Under the pieces are notes generated by a model that was not told the origin of the DNA, made no database searches, and saw only the letters and a program-made list of their open reading frames with translations. From NCBI GenBank assembly GCA_012841465.1, contig DUUS01000108.1, positions 1 to 6,094 on the forward strand: a stretch of DNA of 6,094 bases, given 5' to 3'. A program made the position numbers and the translations under genes. Below are positions 1 to 5,466 of this stretch, piece by piece. This DNA is from Mollicutes bacterium (lineage in GTDB: Bacteria > Bacillota_I > Bacilli_A > RF39 > UBA660). Position 1 is the first letter of the stretch. Each line of letters begins with the position of its first letter.

Positions 1-215
1 ATATAAGAGCCAACATGTTCCTGAGTAAAAGTTACATTAGAAACATAGTTTGTGAGTGTAAAATTACCAGTTTGTTTATCAAAAGTATAACCAGTTCCGA
101 CTGTTCTATTTTTGTTACTAGACCTAGAAAAAGGTATATTAGTAGAAACTATTTTATAATCTAATTCTACTGGTGAGCGCTCTTTAAATAAATTATTATC
201 AAGCTCTGTAATCAT
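1..215 (-). CDS. Partial surface-type protein, N-terminal part only (runs off the window's left edge)
   Basis: An open frame of 71 codons runs from ATG at 215 to the window edge with no stop. A weak purine-rich site (GGTGGGG, complement of 221-227) lies 5 nt upstream of that ATG. The product begins MITELDNNLF and is rich in Thr, Asn, Ser and Val, including NFTLTNYVSNVTFTQEHVGS. This composition is typical of beta-rich extracellular repeat or adhesin domains, but I cannot assign a family. The frame stays open upstream through 272 as far as the TGA that ends the TasA-like gene, and the intervening codons (LNLPPELNEAIFALYGGES) look protein-like. The true product could therefore be the downstream part of one longer gene broken or recoded at that TGA. 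As called here it has no signal peptide, which weakens the idea of an independent secreted protein. Arg codons include CGC and AGG, which are rarer in the neighbouring genes. Confidence 0.5.
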   Translation of the reverse strand, partial: MITELDNNLFKERSPVELDYKIVSTNIPFSRSSNKNRTVGTGYTFDKQTGNFTLTNYVSNVTFTQEHVGSY

Positions 216-272
216 GCTTTCCCCACCATATAAAGCAAATATTGCCTCATTTAATTCTGGCGGTAAATTTAA

Positions 273-839
273 TCACGATCTTACACTTACAAAAGCTTTA
301 AATATTTTACCTTGGTTTTCATTTTGAGATACTCCTTTTTCAGGAAAGTACAACTCTAAATTATAAGTATGCACTTTATTACCATCAGTTGGTGATGAAA
401 AGTTAGCGTTTCCTAAAATAATTTCACCACTACCACTTTCAATTCCTTTTAAATCACTCATCGATAAAGGTACACTTCCATTACCATCAGTATTTTCTGT
501 TATTAATTGATACATTATTGCATCACTTGTAAAAGTATTTTCTTCAATTACTAATACAATATGATAATTCATCTCCATCGAAGTATTGTTATATCCAGTT
601 GCTGTAAAATTCTTTGTTCCAAAGGGAGCATTATCAGGAGAAATATTAAATGCTTCTATATTATCTCCACCATGATAATGAATATTCATTACCCCACCTG
701 ATATATTTATTGTAGTTATATCTTCTGTTCCGGTTATATTCGCAGTAAAGTATGCAAATGATATTCCGATTGTAACTAAAAGTAAAGTTACTACAAAACT
801 AAATCCAATTAATAAAGTGCTTATTTTTTCTTTATACAT
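273..839 (-). CDS. TasA/camelysin-like secreted protein with SipW-type signal peptide
   Basis: This 188-residue protein is probably exported and remains at the cell surface or in the matrix. Residues 1-5 (MYKEK) are charged, residues 6-28 form a hydrophobic helix, and SFAYF follows, giving a likely signal peptidase cut after Ala29. A hydrophobic helix ending in (F)AYF(S/T) is characteristic of TasA/camelysin substrates of the ER-type signal peptidase SipW. The remainder is a single beta-rich, Asn/Thr-rich domain. It ends with alternating hydrophobic strands and a Q-N-x-x-Q-G-K segment before KAFVSVRS, as these domains often do. The start is firm: a full AAGGAGGTAA (841-850) sits directly upstream. 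The gene has its own promoter and follows the comEC terminator, so it is not obviously part of the competence block. No SipW gene is in the window. It terminates with TGA, after which the same frame stays open to the window edge. The specific role (fibre, adhesin or other) is not determined. Confidence 0.72.
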   Translation of the reverse strand: MYKEKISTLLIGFSFVVTLLLVTIGISFAYFTANITGTEDITTINISGGVMNIHYHGGDNIEAFNISPDNAPFGTKNFTATGYNNTSMEMNYHIVLVIEENTFTSDAIMYQLITENTDGNGSVPLSMSDLKGIESGSGEIILGNANFSSPTDGNKVHTYNLELYFPEKGVSQNENQGKIFKAFVSVRS

Positions 840-840
840 T

Positions 841-850
841 TTACCTCCTT
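841..850 (-). promoter_or_regulatory. Strong ribosome binding site of the TasA-like gene
   Basis: The minus strand reads AAGGAGGTAA immediately before A-ATG at 839. This is close to a perfect anti-Shine-Dalgarno match and fixes the start of the 188-residue protein. Confidence 0.85.
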
Positions 851-875
851 AATAAAGAAATATATCTGTTAAGTT

Positions 876-895
876 ATTATGTTTATAGACATAAT
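876..895 (-). promoter_or_regulatory. Inverted repeat at the predicted transcription start (operator or 5'-UTR hairpin)
   Basis: The arms ATTATGT (876-882) and ACATAAT (889-895) are perfect 7-bp inverted complements with a 6-nt spacer. The dyad overlaps the last two bases of the predicted -10 box and spans the expected +1. That position would suit a repressor operator, or a weak hairpin at the mRNA 5' end. All but two of the paired bases are A or T, so chance occurrence in this AT-rich DNA is possible. Confidence 0.4.
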
Positions 896-922
896 CTTAC
901 CATATATGCTATAACTAAACAA
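894..922 (-). promoter_or_regulatory. Sigma-A-type promoter for the TasA-like gene
   Basis: On the minus strand, TTGTTT (complement of 917-922) serves as -35 and TAAGAT (complement of 894-899) as -10, with an exact 17-nt spacer. A transcript would start near 887, about 48 nt before the ATG. The location just after the comEC terminator supports an independent transcription unit. In AT-rich DNA such boxes occur by chance, so this rests mainly on the good spacing and context. Confidence 0.6.
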
Positions 923-938
923 TACAAAATTTCACAAT

Positions 939-965
939 AAAAAAAGAGAAGAACTTAATCTTCTC
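939..965 (-). terminator. Intrinsic terminator after comEC
   Basis: On the minus strand GAGAAGA and TCTTCTC (959-965 and 946-952) form a perfect 7-bp stem around a 6-nt loop, followed directly by seven T (complement of 939-945). This is the standard Rho-independent layout. It lies 38 nt past the comEC stop codon and separates the competence block from the TasA-like gene. The stem is short and contains only three G-C pairs, so it may be leaky. Confidence 0.8.
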
Positions 966-975
966 AATCTATATA

Positions 976-993
976 ACACTACATAGGTAGTGT
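976..993 (-). other. Second hairpin directly after the comEC stop
   Basis: ACACTAC (976-982) and GTAGTGT (987-993) form a perfect 7-bp stem with a 4-nt loop, about 10 nt past the comEC TAG. No T-tract follows on either strand, so it is not a terminator by itself. A 3'-end mRNA-protecting hairpin is a plausible role, and so is a palindromic protein site. Confidence 0.5.
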
Positions 994-1002
994 ATACTTA
1001 TT

Positions 1003-3021
1003 CTATGGATTAAAAGTATGTATTGTATAATGATGCTGCCCAAAAATATACAATATACTGCCACTTTCTTTAGTTTCATAATACTTAATATTTAAATCAT
1101 TTAATGTATCAATTGTTTCCTTACTTGGATGATTATATAAATTATTTCTTCCACTTGAAATTATCCCTTCTTTAGCTTCTATATTTTTTAAAAAATTATA
1201 GTCACTACTTGTCTTAGAACCATGATGACCAAGTTTAACAATATCGGCTTTTATATTATAATCCTTATAAAATTTTCTCTCTAAACTTTTAGAGGCATCA
1301 CCTAAAAATAATATTTTGTTATTATTTACTCTTAATTTAGATATAATACTACTTTCATTTTCATCACTGCCTATGTAATTATTATATATTTTAAAATTTA
1401 ATTTAGAATTATAATTACTAATTATATTTGGTTTTAGTTTTAATACTTCTTTTTCTAAATCATTTATATCATTACTATTAAGCATTACATTTTTAACCTT
1501 TAATTTTTTAATAATATTAGGAGCATCTTTAATATGATCCATATCTCCATGAGTAAGCAGTAATAAATCTATTTTACTAATACCAATACTTTTCATAAAT
1601 AAAATTGTATTATCACTTACAGTTTTATTATAAACGCCACCTGTATCTATTAATATTACTTCTTTATTATTATAAATTAGAGTACTGTCACCCTGCCCAA
1701 CATCTAAAAAATAGACATAGGTATTTTGATCTATTATAGGCTTTAACTTAAAAGATAAAATAAGAACTAAACTTATAATTAAATATTTAATATTAATACT
1801 ATAAATATATATAATTAAAAAAATATAATAAACTAAATAAAAATATATATTAACCTTAGGAATTACAATATTAAATATTTTAATATTAGCAAGTAAATTA
1901 TTTAAAAGTTCCATAAGTAATATTACATTAAAATAAAAAGGTTCTAGAAAGGAAAAGATTACTGAGAGAAGTGATAGTGGAAAAACAAGAAATGTTATTA
2001 AGGGTATTAATATTAAATTATTTACCGGAGCAAGCATATTTATCTCATAATTATTAAGTAGTGTTATCGGCAAACAAAATAAATAAGCGATGAAAGAAGA
2101 ATATAATAATTTATTAAAATAACCACTTTTCTTTTTAGAACTAATTATAAGTCCATATGTAGCCATAACTGAATATTGAAAACCGATATTAAGGATTATT
2201 TTAGGATTAATCATTATAAGTAAAAATATGGTTATAAATAAAATATTCTTAGTACTTATATTAAAGTTATAATGTTTATTTAAATAGATTAAATTAAAAA
2301 ATATTAAACTTCTACTAACACTTGCACTAAAGTTAACTAAGAAACCAAATAAAAGTAATATAAATGAAACAATTAAATACTTACTTAATGTTTTTATTTT
2401 TAATTTATTTAAAAATAAAAATATTATTCCTGATATAAAATTAATATGAGTTCCACTAATTGAAAATAAATGAACCGTTCCATTAAATATATAATCAGAG
2501 TAAACTTCACTATCTATATATGATTTATTACCAAGTATAAAAGAACTTAAATACTTCTTCGATCTATTAAATGATGATATTCTTTTATTTAAAGCTTCTT
2601 TTAGTTTATAAAATATATTATTATTTTCTTTAATAACTTTAATATTATCAATGTTCATTAAATAATAAATATCATTATTATTTAAATATTTTTTATAGTT
2701 AAAAGTATTTGGAATTGTATTATTTATTGGTTTAAATAAATTTCCTTCTAAAAGTACAGTGTCTCCTAAAGAAGCATTTAAATCATTATTATAATAACCA
2801 ATTAAATTTTCTTTTGCTTTTATAGTAATGGTATATCTTTTATCTTTTTCTTTTATATTAATAACTTTACCAATAATTTTATTATCATCTAAATTATATA
2901 TACTTTCATAATTTAAATTTATTTTATAAAAAGAAAAAAGAAGAGCAATTATTAAAAAAACATAATAAATATAATTATACTGTAATAAAATCTTTAATCT
3001 GAGCAAATAATTTATCACCAA
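1003..3021 (-). CDS. comEC: ComEC/Rec2-type DNA uptake channel with metallo-beta-lactamase domain
   Basis: ComEC passes one DNA strand through the membrane during natural transformation, and its C-terminal domain is thought to degrade the other strand. Layout: one transmembrane segment (about 13-32), an OB-like region (about 50-100), and a multi-helix competence domain (about 155-428) containing the signature SGTHINF at 189-195. The lactamase-like domain follows: DVGQGD at 440-445, the metal motif HGDMDH at 491-496, GHHGS at 598-602, and NHPS near the end. In the metal motif the usual following Gly-Gly is replaced by Lys-Asp. At 672 residues it is somewhat shorter than Bacillus ComEC but has no break. 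There is no early ATG. Possible starts are TTG 3021, GTG 3018 and TTG 3006, using AAAGGG or GGTGA sites inside the comEA coding end, so the 5' boundary is uncertain by about 15 nt. It overlaps the upstream comEA-like gene, implying translational coupling. The stop is TAG. Composition is extreme in Ile, Asn, Lys, Leu and Tyr. Confidence 0.93.
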   Translation of the reverse strand: MVINYLLRLKILLQYNYIYYVFLIIALLFSFYKINLNYESIYNLDDNKIIGKVINIKEKDKRYTITIKAKENLIGYYNNDLNASLGDTVLLEGNLFKPINNTIPNTFNYKKYLNNNDIYYLMNIDNIKVIKENNNIFYKLKEALNKRISSFNRSKKYLSSFILGNKSYIDSEVYSDYIFNGTVHLFSISGTHINFISGIIFLFLNKLKIKTLSKYLIVSFILLLFGFLVNFSASVSRSLIFFNLIYLNKHYNFNISTKNILFITIFLLIMINPKIILNIGFQYSVMATYGLIISSKKKSGYFNKLLYSSFIAYLFCLPITLLNNYEINMLAPVNNLILIPLITFLVFPLSLLSVIFSFLEPFYFNVILLMELLNNLLANIKIFNIVIPKVNIYFYLVYYIFLIIYIYSINIKYLIISLVLILSFKLKPIIDQNTYVYFLDVGQGDSTLIYNNKEVILIDTGGVYNKTVSDNTILFMKSIGISKIDLLLLTHGDMDHIKDAPNIIKKLKVKNVMLNSNDINDLEKEVLKLKPNIISNYNSKLNFKIYNNYIGSDENESSIISKLRVNNNKILFLGDASKSLERKFYKDYNIKADIVKLGHHGSKTSSDYNFLKNIEAKEGIISSGRNNLYNHPSKETIDTLNDLNIKYYETKESGSILYIFGQHHYTIHTFNP

Positions 3022-3508
3022 TCCCTTTTACATTTAAAATATCATCTATTTTTTCAAAAGGAGTATCTTCTCTATATTCAATTATTCTTCTGGCTATTAC
3101 CTCACCTATTCCATTTATAGTCATAAGCTTTTCTATTGAGGCGGTATTTATATTAATTAAAATTTTAATTGGCGAAGATGTAATAAGTCTAGTTGTAGTA
3201 ACAAGTTCAGTTGGTTTAGTTGTTAATGTTGTTGGTATCGTTGTAGTTTCACATTCTACTTTTGGGCATATACATGGTGGACATTTTTTAGGTTTTTCAT
3301 TCTTATTAGGAATATAAATAACCATCTCATCTTTAACATTTTTACTTAAGTTAATTAATGAAACGTTACTATTTTTAGTAAGTCCACCCGCCATTTTAAT
3401 AACATCATTAATATTAGTATTTTCATTTATTTCATATACACCAGGATTTTTTATTTCTCCTTTAATATCACACATCATCATATTTAATGCTAATAGAAGT
3501 CCGGTCAT
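2975..3508 (-). CDS. comEA: Second ComEA-like DNA-binding protein, without a normal membrane anchor
   Basis: This 177-residue ComEA paralogue is predicted to bind incoming double-stranded DNA. Residues 14-67 form an SLBB domain (DIKGEIKNPGVYEI start). Residues 76-86 hold a C-x2-C-x-C-x4-C cluster, followed by a Thr-rich linker (12 Thr between 88 and 110). Residues 119-177 are a paired helix-hairpin-helix with GIG at 133-135 and 162-164 and the usual NINTAS and YRE motifs. By hand alignment it matches the upstream ComEA at about half of positions in SLBB and HhH. The N-terminus is odd: MTGLLLALNMMMC is a short hydrophobic stretch with no positive charge. It is too short for a normal anchor or signal peptide, although Cys13 invites comparison with a lipobox. 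The start ATG overlaps the upstream TGA (ATGA), and AAGGGAG (3520-3526) lies 11 nt before it. The frame is closed upstream by TGA at 3535-3533, so no longer N-terminus exists in frame. Confidence 0.85.
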   Translation of the reverse strand: MTGLLLALNMMMCDIKGEIKNPGVYEINENTNINDVIKMAGGLTKNSNVSLINLSKNVKDEMVIYIPNKNEKPKKCPPCICPKVECETTTIPTTLTTKPTELVTTTRLITSSPIKILININTASIEKLMTINGIGEVIARRIIEYREDTPFEKIDDILNVKGIGDKLFAQIKDFITV

Positions 3509-4116
3509 ATAGTAATATACTCCCTTATGCTTTCAAAGAGTTTTTCACCAATACCAGTTACATTTACTATATCTTCAATTGAATTAAATAATCCTTCATC
3601 ATTTCGATATTTAATTATTGCCTCTGCTTTAGATTGACCTATTCCAGAGAGTTTTAAAAGATCTTCTAAAGAGGCTGTATTTATATTTATTTTACTCTTT
3701 TCATCTAATTTTTCGTAGCAATTATTCACTTCAATTACTTCACAACTGCATAATGTATCACAGTTTATTGGTTTTGCTCCTTTTTTTATTTCAGATGCAG
3801 TATAAATATAAACTACCATTTCACTTGTTAGCCTTTTACTTAAGTTTATATTACTAGTATCAGCATTTTTAGAAAGACCTTCAGCTTTTTCAATTGCGGT
3901 TATTACTCTGTCTCCATTTTTAAATTCATATACGCCTGGCTTATTAACTGCTCCTTTTACATCAACATAAAAATTTTTTTGAATTGTAGTTGTTGTTTCT
4001 TCAGCAAAATACATTTCCTCTTCATATTCATTTGATTTAATATAACTAAAAAATATTAAAAAAATAAAAATAACAATTACACTTAATATTAAATAGGGTT
4101 TTGACTTTTCAATCAT
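3505..4116 (-). CDS. comEA: ComEA-like membrane-anchored competence DNA receptor
   Basis: ComEA binds double-stranded DNA outside the membrane and hands it to ComEC. This 203-residue copy has the full architecture. A short basic N-terminus is followed by one transmembrane helix at about 8-26, an acidic spacer with TTTT at 41-44, and an SLBB domain at 50-105 (VDVKGAVNKPGVYEF start). A linker with Cys 119, 123, 125 and 133 leads to a double helix-hairpin-helix at 143-203, with NINTAS, GIG at 158-160 and 188-190, and YR at 170-171. The start is secure: AGGAGG at 4121-4126 lies 4 nt from the ATG. It ends in TGA inside an ATGA overlap with the second comEA, so the two are probably translationally coupled. 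No comEB (deaminase) gene lies between comEA and comEC, unlike the Bacillus order. Arg171 uses CGA and Arg198 uses AGG; both sit where Arg or Lys is expected, which supports the standard code. Confidence 0.93.
   Translation of the reverse strand: MIEKSKPYLILSVIVIFIFLIFFSYIKSNEYEEEMYFAEETTTTIQKNFYVDVKGAVNKPGVYEFKNGDRVITAIEKAEGLSKNADTSNINLSKRLTSEMVVYIYTASEIKKGAKPINCDTLCSCEVIEVNNCYEKLDEKSKININTASLEDLLKLSGIGQSKAEAIIKYRNDEGLFNSIEDIVNVTGIGEKLFESIREYITI
3520..3526 (-). promoter_or_regulatory. Ribosome binding site of the second comEA, inside the first comEA
   Basis: The minus strand reads AAGGGAG, written within the codons for Ile-Arg-Glu near the C-terminus of the first ComEA. It lies 11 nt before ATG 3508, slightly longer than the usual spacing. 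It is the best available support for that start. Confidence 0.6.
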
Positions 4117-4120
4117 ATGT

Positions 4121-4126
4121 CCTCCT
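4121..4126 (-). promoter_or_regulatory. Ribosome binding site of the first comEA
   Basis: A perfect AGGAGG on the minus strand lies 4 nt before ATG 4116. The spacing is a little short but the match is strong. Confidence 0.8.
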
Positions 4127-4144
4127 ATATATATTGTTGTAATT

Positions 4145-4172
4145 ATTATTTAATTTCCTTTAAATTTAACAA
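4145..4172 (-). promoter_or_regulatory. Possible weak promoter for the com genes
   Basis: In the 69-nt gap between the M16 gene and comEA, TTGTTA (complement of 4167-4172) is followed after 16 nt by AATAAT (complement of 4145-4150). I see no terminator in this gap, so read-through from the M16 genes is equally possible. In DNA this AT-rich, such boxes are weak evidence. Confidence 0.25.
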
Positions 4173-4185
4173 AAATACTGATATA

Positions 4186-5466
4186 TTATTCTTTAGGTTT
4201 TATTATCGTAACTGATTTTTCATGGTTTTTAAGTTTTTCTAAGACTTTACTCGCACTTTCAATATTTATATCTTGATAATAATCATAGATATCATGAATA
4301 AACTTACCCTCATAAACTAAATCATCTTGAATATCACTATTTACTACTTTTATTTCATCAAAACATAAGATAAGGTTACTAATTGAGGTTTTAATCTTTC
4401 TTTCTATTTCTTCCTTGCTTATTGATAAATCTAAAAGTTTTTCATTAATTCTTTGCATAAAATAATCAGGATAATCTGTATTTGCTAAAATAGCAATAAC
4501 AAAATGATCTAGAGTATCAGTTAAATGATAACTAATGGAATCACTTATAATGCTACCTGATAATAATTCTTCTTTTAATAAAGATGTATTTCCAAAATTA
4601 ATTCTTATTATTAAACTTAAATACATTTTTAATTCTAAATTTGAAAGTTCTAAAACTTTAAAATTACTTTTAGGTATTTTAAGTGCGATTGTTACTTTAT
4701 GCATATCAACAGGCATTTCTTTTTCAAAATATTCAGTTGCTACTTTAGCAGGTTCTTTATACTTTTTAATTACTGGTTTTTCATATTTAGGAAACTCAAA
4801 ATTGCTTAAAGTTTCGGTTGCTATAGCAACTGCCTCAGTTGGATCAAAATTACCTGTTATTACAAGAAACATATTTTCAGGATGATAAAACGCATCATAG
4901 GCAAGTTTAATATCATCAAGTGTTATGCTTTTAATATCATCTACAGTTCCAGCTATTAAATATTTTCTTTCATCTTTTACAAAAACATTTCTATACATTC
5001 CATAAACTATTTCAGAAGCTGGATTATCACTTATCATTTTAATCTCTTCAGTAATAATTCCTTTTTCACCACTTACAATTTCTTTAGTAAAATAAGGAGT
5101 ATAAACATACTTAAGTAAGTAAGATAAATTTTCTTTAAATTTAGAGTTTGCATACACTTCATATGATGTATATTCATAAGTTGTAAATGCATTTATGTTA
5201 GAGCCTATTTTAGAATAGTATTCAAATGCGGTTGTTTTATCAGGCATATTAAACATAAGGTGCTCTAGAAAGTGAGCTATTCCTTTAGGTAGTTTATGAT
5301 TCTTTCCTTCAAATTTAAAATTTGTATGAATTGAACCAAATTTAACATTTAAAGTTAAATAAAAATTCTTGACTTTATTATTAGGAATCATTATTACTTC
5401 AAGACCATTTTTAAGCTTTTCAGTATAAACATATTCCCCAGTATTTTTAATTTTAGTTTTTTTCAT
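4186..5466 (-). CDS. ymfH: M16-family zinc metallopeptidase, YmfH type (catalytic subunit)
   Basis: This 426-residue protein is predicted to be a zinc-dependent M16B peptidase that works as a heterodimer with the product of the overlapping upstream gene. The inverted zinc motif HFLEH is present at 65-69 (His65, Glu68, His69). The expected downstream acidic ligand lies in EKGIITEE (134-141), most likely Glu141. FYHPENMFLVITGN, a stretch typical of the N-terminal M16 domain, is also present. In the C-terminal domain the R...Y substrate-binding pair typical of M16 is not evident: LLKEELLSG stands where LR is expected, as in YmfH proteins. No signal peptide is seen, so it is cytoplasmic. Length matches YmfH. 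I chose ATG 5466 because AGGTGG (5475-5480) lies 8 nt upstream; the GTG codons at 5478 and 5475 have no site of their own. It overlaps the upstream gene by 14 nt. Substrates of this pair are not known to me. Confidence 0.88.
   Translation of the reverse strand: MKKTKIKNTGEYVYTEKLKNGLEVIMIPNNKVKNFYLTLNVKFGSIHTNFKFEGKNHKLPKGIAHFLEHLMFNMPDKTTAFEYYSKIGSNINAFTTYEYTSYEVYANSKFKENLSYLLKYVYTPYFTKEIVSGEKGIITEEIKMISDNPASEIVYGMYRNVFVKDERKYLIAGTVDDIKSITLDDIKLAYDAFYHPENMFLVITGNFDPTEAVAIATETLSNFEFPKYEKPVIKKYKEPAKVATEYFEKEMPVDMHKVTIALKIPKSNFKVLELSNLELKMYLSLIIRINFGNTSLLKEELLSGSIISDSISYHLTDTLDHFVIAILANTDYPDYFMQRINEKLLDLSISKEEIERKIKTSISNLILCFDEIKVVNSDIQDDLVYEGKFIHDIYDYYQDINIESASKVLEKLKNHEKSVTIIKPKE

Noticed and set aside
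750..839. Type IV pilin-like (ComGC-like) prepilin signal in the 188-residue protein, suggested by the competence context
   Set aside because: The N-terminus has G-F but lacks the Glu at position 5 after it, and the hydrophobic helix ends in SFAYF, which fits a SipW-type signal peptide better.
3175..3250. Repetitive GTTGTA/GTTGGT tract as a DNA repeat or recombination site
   Set aside because: On the coding strand it is runs of ACN codons giving the Thr-rich linker of the second ComEA. It is low-complexity coding sequence, not a separate element.
3505..4116. Reassigned Arg codons (AGG as Met, CGG as Trp) known from some uncultured Bacilli
   Set aside because: In the first ComEA, CGA falls at the conserved Arg of the YR motif and AGG falls where the paralogue has Lys. 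No in-frame CGG was found, so the standard code is adequate.
4535..4885. A 116-codon open frame on the plus strand
   Set aside because: It lies wholly inside the YmfH-like gene on the opposite strand, has no ribosome binding site, and its translation shows no domain. It is a shadow of the peptidase gene.
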